Source of the DNA: Apostichopus japonicus | Taxonomy: Eukaryota > Echinodermata > Holothuroidea > Aspidochirotida > Stichopodidae | Reading direction: 5' to 3' | DNA length: 64,000 nucleotides | Assembly (NCBI RefSeq): GCF_037975245.1 | Contig: NC_092582.1 | Location: 17,634,577-17,698,576 of the forward strand | In this document: piece after piece, positions 1 to 9,377 of the stretch | Layout: every line of letters begins with the position of its first letter | Position numbering within the stretch: the stretch's first letter is position 1 | The notes under the pieces: model-generated | The model's input: the letters and a program-made list of their open reading frames with translations, nothing else | What the model was told of the DNA's origin: nothing | The model's database searches: none | Program-made: the position numbers and the translations under genes

Positions 1-722
1 GGAGACACAAGTGGCCTGTTTCATGATGCTATCGATTGAAGCAGTGTGACCTGTTTATACTCAGAAAATGTGTTACTTAGACAAAGGAATTTGTACCATG
101 TTTAGGCACTTGCATGGAATATTAAAGCAACATTTCCTAACTTAAAAGGTCATAGCTTATATATCTATTACCTTGTGAGCACAGATCGGCAATGATGATT
201 CAGATTTGAAAGTCTTCTTTCCCCGTCTTATCGCTAGATGCTGATAAAACTCTTTGAGGGGGTCGCTCTCCTCATAAGCCAAACACAATCTGAGCTGATC
301 ATTATGGTGCAAACTTTTGTCTATAATTATTTCATAATTAATGAATTAGTAGAAATGTCTTCCATCAGTTTTGTCTGATATTTGGACTTAAAATTTCTAT
401 AATTTTTTTTTATACTAGAGCAGATGTAACAAGCCTAGCATTTGTCATCTCAGCCATACTATGATTTTATTTTGTGGGCTTTGATAGTTGAAGTTTGACA
501 TGACCTCAATAAAAAGATATTTGTATTAAAGTTCATTAAGAAATGTTGTGGTGTTCATGTTAGTATAACATTGCAATTCAATCGAAAACCACTGATTTCC
601 TTTTGCAGGGTTTTCAATTTTGGTTTATAGCTTGAAGTGCATTCTCTTGCTTTAAAATCAAAGTGATCTGTTTTATCAGATAAGACTGTTTTAACTTGAA
701 ATTCTTTTCTTTTTTTTGGTAG

Positions 723-791
723 ATTGGATATAACAGGCTTTAATGCTGTGGCACATGTTAAAAGGCATTTTGACAGAGTAACAACAGCTTG
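723..791 (+). CDS. candidate upstream exon of the plus-strand gene
   Basis: 69 nt between a T-rich acceptor (TTTTTTTTGGTAG) and a perfect donor (GTAAGT). The single open frame reads LDITGFNAVAHVKRHFDRV and TTA, then 2 nt of a split codon. It could not be linked with certainty to the later exons. Confidence 0.45.
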
Positions 792-1264
792 GTAAGTTGG
801 AATCCTTCCTCATTGTTAGTGCTAACAAACATTAACAATATTATTTACGAACCTGACGATTTTGGTCAAAGGTACAGGCAGTTTCACTAAAGAAGCAAGA
901 AATTTAAATGTTTAAACCTGTTGGTAATACTAGCCCTAATGAGAGCTGGAATTTTCCCTAATAGAATTTCTGTGTTCATTAAGTGCGAGATTAACTGATC
1001 CATGCAGGGCAGATTTGCAGTTTTACATGCTTATCTGTCGTAATATGGATCATACAACATTTGTTTAAAAAATAAGCTCCTTGTTTTGTATGATTTGTCT
1101 TTGGGCTGGAGGGGGTGTTACTAGTAGGGTGGAGTAGTTGTAATAGTTGAAAGCAGTAGGACAGTATTTTGGGTATTAAGTTGTGTTTCTCTCAATTATT
1201 GCTTGCTACCTTGAGCCTTTTTTGAGGAAGCTGATCATGAAACTTAATGTTCATTAAAGCATTT

Positions 1265-3130
1265 GTCAATATTCTATTGTCTTGCAGCATCCCTACGTTG
1301 TCAAGATTTTTAATAGTGAGGTTTCTTTGGGTTCCTTACTGGATTGAAGGTAAATTTATTTCTATTGATTTAGTGGTAAGCACTACAAAGCAACTGGGAT
1401 ATCTTTTGGTGGTATCTTGTGTGTTCACCAGGTGCCAGATTAAACTCATGACATGCAAGAAGGGCTTGGTGGTACTGTGCCGTACTGGTTCAAGTCTGCT
1501 TGTTGTGGTATGAGACAAGTTTTATCGGATGAAATGGAAATTACCTGATCGCAGGCTGTAAAAATCGGCTTTGGTTCTTGGACTTTTGTCATTCAAGTCT
1601 GTTAGATGTATTGATGTATTGATATTTGAAAATCATGTACTGGACAGCAAACGTGGCGTTCACATTTGAGACAAGATTTTGAAAATTTCTTAAACAATAC
1701 ATATTTTAACATAATATTGTAAAACCAATTTGTAATGAGTCTTGCTAATAACCTACTGATATTTTTATGTACGACAGGTCCAGTTGGAGATGGATGAGAA
1801 AGCACTTGGCAATATTCTATTGTCTTGCAGCATCCCTACATTGTCAAGATGATCCATTGTGAGGATTTTTTTTGGTGCCTAGCTGGATTGAAATTAATGA
1901 AGGTAAATAACTTTCTACTATATTATGTGGTAAAGCACTACAAAGCAACTGGGATATCTTTTGGTGGTATCTCGTGTGTTCACCAGGTGCCAGATTAAAC
2001 TCATGACATGCAAGAAGGGCTTGGTGGTACTGTGCCGTACTGGTTCAAGTCTGCTTGTTGTGATATGAGACAAGTTTTATCAGATGAAATGAGAAAAGCA
2101 ACTTCATGATCAGCTTTGGTGGACTTTAGTGATACACGTCTGTAAGATGTATTGATATTTCACAACTTAATAACTGGACAGTGAAATTGACGTTCACATT
2201 TGTGACAAGATTATGAAAATTTCTTTAAAAATACGTTATATTCTAACATAATATTTCATAACCTATTTGTAATGAGTCTTGCTGATTTTTTTTGTACAAC
2301 TAGGTCCAGTTGGAGATAGATGAGATGAACGAGGTAAGTTCATTTCGTAGCAATTTACAAGAAGTAGGTCTCTTCATGAACTTTCTAGTTTCTATCATCA
2401 ATTTCTGAACCAAGTACCCCCCCTCCTACCAACCACCCACCAACTCTTTTGACTAAGTTAGCTGTTGCTTACATGCCGCCTTGGTAAAGAATCCCCTGGC
2501 AATGTGCTTTGAATAAATCCTGCAGCTGTTCAAAAGAGGCACAAACACAGAGTAAGGAACAAGACTGACTGACTGATTCAGATGATGATACACCATATTT
2601 AAGCTGGAATTACCGTATGAGTAAACCCTGATTATATATATATGGTCTCTGAGAGCTTTCAAAATGTCACTTACAGATACTCTGTGGTCCCACTCCTTTA
2701 CTCCCCAACTTGAATCCAAATTTTAGTATACTGCAAATTTTCGAAAATTCTCCATACTAAAGTTATCATTTTGGTATGCAGAATCTTTTGGAATCTTTGG
2801 TTCCTTGACTTGCATGTTCCAAGTCTGTAAGATGTATTGATATTTCAAAAATCAATTACTGGACATTAAAAGTGACGTTCGTATTTGTGACAAGATTATG
2901 AAATTTTCTTAAACAATATGTAACATTTTAACATAATATTGTATAACCTATTTGTAATGAGCCTTGCTGATTTTTTTTTGTACAACCAGGTCCAGTTGGA
3001 GATCAGTAAGATAAACAAGGTACGTTCATTTCGTAGGAAATTACAAGAAGTAGGTCTCTTCATCAACTTTCTAGTTTCTATCATCGATTTCTGAACCAAA
3101 TACCCCACCTACCAACACACCAGCTCTTCT
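1265..3130 (+). repeat. tandem segmental duplication of an exon-bearing unit
   Basis: A unit of about 525-540 bp is repeated: 1265-1805 matches 1810-2340, and a partial third copy covers about 2790-3130. A further shared block at 2565-2665 recurs at 3140-3260. Each copy carries exon-like pieces: CATCCCTAC-starting segments at 1288-1349 and 1831-1902, and 30-nt pieces at 2304-2333 (VQLEIDEMNE) and 2990-3019 (VQLEISKINK) with pyrimidine-rich acceptors and donors. The frames differ between copies (1288 copy hits a stop in the HPY frame, 1831 copy does not), so some are probably dead exons. Confidence 0.75.
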
Positions 3131-3525
3131 ACTAAGTGACTGACTCAAATATTGCTCCATGATGATACACCATATTTAAGCTGGAATTACCGTATGAGTA
3201 ACCCTGATTATATATATATGGTCTCTGAGAGCTTTCAAAATGTAACTTACAGATACTCTGTTGCCTACTTTCACCCATTTTCCACCCACCTCAACTTCTC
3301 TTCTCCCCCCACCTCTTGATTCAAAATTTTAGTATACTGCAAGTTTCGGAATTTCTCCTCCATGATGGAGTTTCATTTTGGTATTTGAAGAATATTTAAG
3401 GGCCGTATAATGAGATTTTTGGCAAGTGAAGAGGACGTGGGCTAAAGTTAACTTTGTTTTTAGTGACTGGCTTTGACCAGGCCAAAAACTGATTTTGAAA
3501 TAAGATCCTTTTATTATTTTCACAG

Positions 3526-3552
3526 GCAAGTCTGCTAGAGAGGATGCTCCTG
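3526..3552 (+). other. exon-like segment, plus strand
   Basis: 27 nt between TTATTATTTTCACAG and GTAAAG, phase 0, ASLLERMLL. It could follow the VQLEI segments, but it does not join the exon at 4052 in phase. All three frames stop within the next 45 nt if the donor is not used. Confidence 0.3.
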
Positions 3553-3763
3553 GTAAAGTCTACAACCGATGGGAGATGTTCTGGACCTAATTAACCAGAT
3601 TATCTTTGTGAGTATATTTTAATTTAACAAAAAAAATAATTGCTAGTGTTATAGTCCACTAAAGTTTGTCGCTTGTCAGGGTAGATGTTTTTGTACTTAA
3701 TTTGTGGTGAGGGGGGTTGGGGTTACAATGTCCTCAGCTGTGATGATATTTATTCCCTTTTCA

Positions 3764-3877
3764 CCAGAGAGGAATAAGTTCCTCTATGAGGGTGAAAGTA
3801 CCTTCCTTGGATGTCTGAGCTTTGGACTTCTTGACATTGATGAATATTTTACAAGCAGGCTGAAATGTAAATGTAAC
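3764..3877 (+). other. exon-like open segment, plus strand
   Basis: After the acceptor TTATTCCCTTTTCACCAG an open frame reads RNKFLYEGESTFLGCLSFG then LLDIDEYFTSRLKCK, with possible donors at GTAAAT and GTAACT. A related decayed segment (shared ATTC-ACCAGAGAGG) lies at 4270-4320. Protein-like, but the phase does not fit the exon at 4052, so it may belong to a duplicated, inactive copy. Confidence 0.35.
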
Positions 3878-4051
3878 TTGGTTTAAGATGGCAAGTAATC
3901 ATAAGATGATATAACTGATACAAGGATGTCATGATATAACTGATACAAGGATGTCAGTTTCAAACCAGTTGAATGCCATATATCTGCTTTGAATTTTATT
4001 TGATAGTGCAGAGCTGAAAATAATCTTGAAGTATGATTTTCCTTTCTGCAG

Positions 4052-4092
4052 GTATGATGGTGATATCTATGGTAGTGGAGCATGTTGCAAAG
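4052..4092 (+). CDS. unidentified plus-strand gene: exon
   Basis: 41 nt between acceptor TTTTCCTTTCTGCAG and donor GTAAGA. In the frame that joins the next three exons it encodes YDGDIYGSGACCK (1 nt completing a codon at the left, 1 nt at the right). I do not recognise the protein. The exon that should precede it (ending with 2 nt) was not identified. Confidence 0.55.
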
Positions 4093-5067
4093 GTAAGAAA
4101 AATAGAACCAGGAAGAGGGCGGCAAGAAGGAATATTTACACGATTGTGATACAGAAGTTAATGGCTATGACAGCTACCTTGTTTGGGTTTTTTATTTTGG
4201 TAGCAGCTTATGGAAGTGTTTATTGTAGCACTATTAGGGCAGTTTCACCCATCAGATCTTTAATTTCACTGACGATGATGATGTTATTTATCATCTGCAG
4301 ATTCCACCAGAGAGGGTTTCTGCCTTCAATGATGGTTATGATGTCTGAGTCAGTGGAATGTCACATGGATAAATGGTTTACTACTGCTTTAAAAGACCAC
4401 TTTGTTAAACAATAAGGATATGTTAGGATTATTTAAGGTCTTCACTAGTCTCTCCTTTCTTAAAGCAGCATTTTGCGTTGTGTTGACGTTTTCCACTTTT
4501 TTGAAGTCCATTGATTTGGATAAATCAGTCAATTTACACATTTAATATTAACCGCATACATTTCCCCCAACCTACCAGTTTGAATTCAACCAATCAGAGA
4601 TGCAGGTGTAGTTATGAGCCGTTGATAAAAAATAGATTCAAAACGTTGAGTTGGTAACTTGGTACAACCAGCGAGCTGGTCTCTAACAGCTCCCTGGTAC
4701 AACTGCCATAGACAATCTACACAAATCAAGCATGTTGTTTACTAAGTATTTGCCAGTGACTTTCGTAGCTTTAAAATATTCATATGATGGGCGAGGTTTA
4801 TTTGGATCTCAATGGAAAATAAATTCGAGAAAAAGTTGTAAATTTTTCGACTTTTAGGCCACCATTTGAAGTAAGATTTGAATAGATAAGCTAGTTATGT
4901 ATGTTGTTGTGGCATCAGTGAGGTTGAGAAATACCATAGAAAAGGACGCAAAATGCTGCTTTAACAATTGCTTCAGTCCTGTCCGTCTGATCCATAAATG
5001 CACTCAGTGCAGGTGTATGTAAACACTGCAATAAAGATAAATATTGTTCTCTGTTCTTTTCCCTCAG

Positions 5068-5179
5068 ATGATTCTCCGCCCTTAACTTGCACACCTGTGG
5101 CAGTTGATCCGTCCCTTCTACTTAAGAATTTCATTGAAGGCATTGCACCAAGATGGAATATGAGATGGCGAAAAGGAAG
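5068..5179 (+). CDS. unidentified plus-strand gene: exon
   Basis: 112 nt with acceptor CTGTTCTTTTCCCTCAG and donor GTTAGT. Only one frame is open: it contains DDSPPLTCTPVAVDPSLLL and NFIEGIAPRWNMRWRKG. It joins the previous exon through Asp (G plus AT) and the next through Arg (AG plus G). No family recognised. Confidence 0.65.
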
Positions 5180-5391
5180 GTTAGTTTATAAGCAAGCAAC
5201 ATTGCTTTGTGATCATGGCAAGTAATAATTCATGATCTTAGTAAATAACTAGTCAAAGGCCATGGTGAAAGACGATTCCTACTAAATGGGATTAAGTAAA
5301 AGTAACATATATTTTCTGAGATTTTATTTAAATGACGAGACTTTGTGGTATTCTATGATGAAATCTGGCTCCCTCTACTGATATTGTTGAG

Positions 5392-5509
5392 GAAAATTGC
5401 CATTAATGAATCGAACCAAATACAAAGAATTTCTGAGAATGCCCATCGTGTCTTTGTCAAGTTTAGAGCAGTGACCTGGCATAAATTTAATCACTTTTCA
5501 CACATGATG
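5392..5509 (+). CDS. unidentified plus-strand gene: exon
   Basis: 118 nt (1 nt completing Arg, then 39 codons), donor GTAAGC. It contains KIAINESNQIQRISENAHR and VFVKFRAVTWHKFNHFSHMM. The acceptor (CCCTCTACTGATATTGTTGAG) is chosen because it fits the phase of the previous exon. The open frame extends further left, so the exact 5' border is uncertain. Confidence 0.6.
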
Positions 5510-6090
5510 GTAAGCTGGCCTGTTCCCACATGTGGTGATGCACTAGGCTATGGTTAATAGCATGAGTGGAGTTCAAAATGTTTTCTGCATGAGTCAAGAA
5601 ACTTAATTATTAGCTATTAAGTTTATTGGGAATTAATACTCTTGATGATTACATTCCCTGATGTCAGTCTGGGCATTAATAAAGATGTTTAAATGATTAA
5701 TCCTTGAAGGAGGGCAGGGCGAGTTTTATAGGTCCCAAGGGTTACAATCAAGGGTTACAAGTATGCCTTGTATTTACATGTCTGCTTAAAATTGAATATT
5801 AACCTCTTCCAATTTTTTCCCTCTAGTTGGATCCTGAAAGTTTCAAGAGGACTTCATAGGAAATTAAAATTAGTGGCCATTGATTCAGGTAAGGGGTATT
5901 CTATTACATTTTCTTTTCATAGATATGTTTACTTGGGTGCCTGTTGTTATAAGGAACATTGATATTGTTTGATGATCATTTCTTCTGTTGAGATTTGATA
6001 CTGAGATTGGTGGGGATAAAGTTGTCATTCCAACTTACTTTGATTTTTGATTCCTTGGCGGTAGCCGTAGGAATCTATGCGGTCATGACT

Positions 6091-6120
6091 GCGTGTGTAT
6101 GTGTGTGTGTGTCTGTGTGA
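6091..6120. repeat. TG microsatellite
   Basis: Imperfect (TG)n with C and A interruptions, at the head of the repeat block that follows. Confidence 0.8.
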
Positions 6121-6127
6121 CGCCAAG

Positions 6128-6581
6128 CTTGAAATTAGGTTTTCTCAGCAATCCCAAGGTAGATTGATCTCATACTTGGTACATAGGTTACCCATCATGA
6201 GTAGACGATCCCTATTTATTTTGGTGCTAATATCATGAATATTAATGAGTGGGCGGGGCTTAGAGTGATTTTCAACAAATGTCAATATCTTCGCAACCGT
6301 AAGTTCAATTTTCATGGAACTTAGTTTGGTGGTACAAGAGGAAAGTCCTCTATATGAATATGGTGACAGTTTGTCCAATCTCATTATTATTCATGAGGGG
6401 CGGGGCTAAGTGTTGTTTTTTGCAAAAAAGCTTGAAATTAGGTTTTCTCAGCAATCCCAAGGTGGATTGATCTCATTCTTGGTACATAGGTTACCCATCA
6501 TGGGTAGACGATCCCTATTTATTTTGGTGCTAATATGAATATTAATGAGTGGGCGGGGCTAAGAGTGATTTTCAACAAATC
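6128..6581. repeat. two copies of a dispersed about 155-bp repeat
   Basis: 6128-6285 and 6429-6581 share the GCTTGAAATTAGGTTTTCTC start and the GAGTGGGCGGGGCT end at high identity, with the related tail AATATTAATGAG repeated again at 6650-6690. No coding content. The sequence before it (TCCTTGGCGGTAGCCGTAGG) resembles the tails of other dispersed repeats in the window. Confidence 0.7.
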
Positions 6582-6584
6582 TTC

Positions 6585-6656
6585 AGTATGACCCGGCCAG
6601 GAGTCGAACCCCTAACCTTCCAGCTGCAAGTCGGAATTCTACCCCAATACTATTAA
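6585..6656 (-). mobile_element. tRNA-derived SINE head fragment
   Basis: On the minus strand GGTTCGACTCC (6600-6610) is a perfect Pol III B box. Upstream GGGGTAGAATTCC resembles a degraded A box or D arm, with a CTTGCAG anticodon-loop-like stretch between. Too degraded for a working tRNA gene. Confidence 0.6.
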
Positions 6657-7126
6657 TGAGGGGGCATGAATATTAATGAGTGGTAGAGCTTAAAGCAAAT
6701 TCTTTAAAATATCAATTTGTTCATCAAACTTGAGCTGATAGCAAGGAACAACATTTGTGTTGATGCTACATTAATATTCATAAAAGGTCGGAACGAAGTG
6801 TACACAATGAACCTACAGTAATATTTAGATGCCAAGGAATCTCAAAACCTCTTGGTTTTCTTGTTGGTTCTGGCATTGGTGGAAAAAAATTCAGGAGAGT
6901 GTTATAGTTGCAGTAACTTTCCAGAGCCATGACAAATGATGAGGATCCATATATCACGCAATTTGAACCTTCTTACTGAATTTGCCTTGTTGATTATATT
7001 CCCCTGATGTCGGTTCTGGGCATTATTAAAGTTGCTTGAACGATTAACCCTTGGTGGGAGGGCAGGGGGAGTTTACATGTCCTGCTTAAACTGAATATTA
7101 ACCTCTTCCATTTTTCTCCCCTCCAG

Positions 7127-7246
7127 TTGGATCCTGAAAAATTTCAAGAGGACTTCATGAATATAACAACCAGTGGCACACAAGAGTTATACTATTATAC
7201 CATCATCGAGCATTCAACAAGCTTATTGAGACGTCAAGATGTCTAA
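7127..7246 (+). CDS. unidentified plus-strand gene: terminal exon
   Basis: 39 codons plus TAA after acceptor TTTTTCTCCCCTCCAG. It begins LDPEKFQEDFMNITTSG and ends with SLLRRQDV. Phase 0 matches the previous exon, giving a 129-residue C-terminus over four exons. A decayed copy of its first 40 bp exists at 5827; that copy has lost a base and is frameshifted, which supports this copy and this frame as the used one. Confidence 0.65.
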   Translation: MDPEKFQEDFMNITTSGTQELYYYTIIEHSTSLLRRQDV

Positions 7247-7432
7247 TTGCAAGATGGTGTTAGCAACCAATTACTGATTTTGTGCAAACTAGAAAATGGA
7301 CTCTAGAATCCCACATCTGTTGTGGTGACGAAATGAGACGAGTGAACTTTTACATGTTACCTTGCTTGAAATAAGGAAAGAATGTAAACATTAATTTGAC
7401 TGTATTTAATATTTAAACTCCACAAGTATCAA

Positions 7433-7438
7433 AATAAA
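7433..7438 (+). terminator. poly(A) signal of the plus-strand gene
   Basis: AATAAA 187 bp after the TAA of the terminal exon. It would end the plus-strand transcript about 200 bp before the end of the convergent vav transcript. Confidence 0.6.
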
Positions 7439-7629
7439 AGGATTAAATGTGAGTCCTCATAAATTGAGTGATATGTTCTAGATACAGGCACTTGCAAAAT
7501 GATACAACTATTTGAACAAAAAAAAATGATAAATACATATCCTCATTACATACTTTCAAGAATTGGTTCATTCCCTGCAAAACTTAGGAAATTTCCAAAT
7601 GCTGATTTTGCCTAGACTAAAAAAAAATC

Positions 7630-9329
7630 GCACCAACCGATAATACAATTTTATTTATTTTATACAAAAATATATAATAGCATTAATTCACTTTCAACAA
7701 AAGGTTTAAGCGAGATCAAATGGAAGCCCTAACTTCCCACCCTGAATTTTCGACAGCAGTGAATGAGTGGTCCAAAGTGGGAAGTGTTTCGCTGTCAGAT
7801 TCTTCTCATTTCAAATAGATCTCTCTCTATACACATCTTACCTATGAGATGATATTTACAAGTGATGATTGTAGTATTGAAAAAAGGTGCATATAAAGGA
7901 AGGATTTATGTACGGACACATTGTGTTTACGTGATGAAATGCTTTTATCTATAATGGGAAATGGATAATAAAAATGGTATCTGGATACAAATTTTTGCTG
8001 TGTTAGTAATTTTTGAGCTGTATTTGTATTATAATTAAGTGCAATTTTACAAGTTTTTGTGTGGTAAACACACTACAAGATGAGATTGGTCACAATCACT
8101 TTCATTGACACAATGATGCAGGATATGCTACAAATGCTTGGCTTAAAGGCATTGAGGACTTGCCCCAAACCGCACTCTGAAAAAGTTAGCTTTCCGTTGC
8201 TTGCAAGTAAAGTTTTTCTCTTGTCGGTACAAAATGCAGACAGTAATGAAACGTGGTACCTTGTTTTCTTAAGCTGGACCTGAGATGTCCACCGCTATAT
8301 TGTTTGAACACTGCTGTGGGTATTGACCGCAGATGTAAGTACTAACTGTACACTAGTGTCTAATTACTGATGGTATATGCAAACTGTATTTTCTGGGATC
8401 AATTGTGGTGTCTTAAATTTATGTTACACCTCATTCGAAACTAGGTCAGATTACTGGCATTAGACGTTTCTTTTTGCGCGAGTCTTCACACCCTTTAAGC
8501 ATACCAGTCTTGCGTCTGGCATTCTCTTGCACTTTTCACATTTTCATTGGAATAACATTTTTAAGGACGTAACTTAAATCCCAATAACATTACTTAACAT
8601 TCAGATAAAAGTTCACATTTGACAAAACTGCAGTCACCTGGGAACAACAAAGACCCCCTTCCCCTTCATGTCCAGTACTTTGAATGAGGTCTTTATCACA
8701 CCATGTCACAATTTTAAAGACTTGTGTACAAAGTATTTGAGTTCAAGGAAATGAGAATCATAATCATAGAACATTCTCTAGGCAGAATTTTCCAAAGTCC
8801 AATTTCACAGGCGAATCTATGCTATACATTTCGATACATAGTTTTTACAACTGTTAGAATTGTGGAATAGTAATACGACTTCTTCCTGTGTACTGCTTGA
8901 AACAATATATGTAGTTATTTTGGTGCAAATTATTTACAATCCCCTGCATGAGTAATACCTGTTCTTAACATTCTATTACAAAACATTAATAGTGTGATGA
9001 ATTTTGTCAAGTCTGAATGGGCAGATCCACTGGAGCTCTGCAAGGTAAATAGTGGAACCAGTTAAAAATAATTCATGTCTTTGAATCATTCCCATCAGTT
9101 TTTAGATGTAAAGTGGTAATCCTATCCGCTACTAAATACCATCTGTGATTTTCCTTATCGCAAATTTCTTGCCATCACATCCATCCATCCATCCTTGGTT
9201 GCCGACATGTACACAATTCTGCTGAAGTTGAAATCGATGTATTAAACAAGGAAGGTATCTGAAAGAATTGGTTTGCTCAAGTCCAGGAATAAATACCGCG
9301 TTCAGCTGGTTTGTCGTTATTCTGTGTTC
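7630..9329 (-). other. vav: vav 3' untranslated region (inferred)
   Basis: From the TGA to the first AATAAA on the minus strand there is about 1.7 kb with no coding signal on either strand that I trust. The end is placed from the poly(A) signal, not from transcript data. Confidence 0.5.
7650..7659 (-). terminator. vav: vav poly(A) signals
   Basis: Two overlapping AATAAA hexamers on the minus strand (plus TTTATT at 7650-7655 and 7654-7659), followed within 30 nt by a U-rich stretch (minus strand of the A run at 7620-7627). They are the first AATAAA after the vav stop codon. Confidence 0.6.
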
Positions 9330-9377
9330 TCATTGACCGTTGATGACTTCTACATAAGAGGCTGGGAAATACCCCTC
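9330..9377 (-). CDS. vav: vav terminal coding exon: end of SH3 and stop
   Basis: 16 codons including TGA, preceded by a strong pyrimidine tract (CTGTTTTTCTTACTTCTTTTAG). It encodes EGYFPASYVEVINGQ then stop. YFPASYVE completes the SH3 fold (GWFPANYVEE in VAV1), and phase 0 matches the previous exon. No other GWFP/GYFP-like exon was found between 7.6 and 10.4 kb. Confidence 0.9.
   Translation of the reverse strand, partial: EGYFPASYVEVINGQ

Larger units (their letters stand above)
5620..7165 (+). repeat. duplicated intron-terminal-exon segment
   Basis: 5620-5870 and 6990-7165 are similar over the end of an intron (CATTCCCTGATGTC block, GAGGGCAGGG block, TTGAATATTAACCTCTTCC) and the start of the terminal exon (TTGGATCCTGAAA). 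The left copy is frameshifted. The interval between them was filled by other repeats. Confidence 0.7.

Noticed and set aside
180-260. Exon-like IGNDDSDLKVFFPRLIARC segment after an AG
   Set aside because: Weak pyrimidine tract, early stop and no donor in frame; not enough to call.
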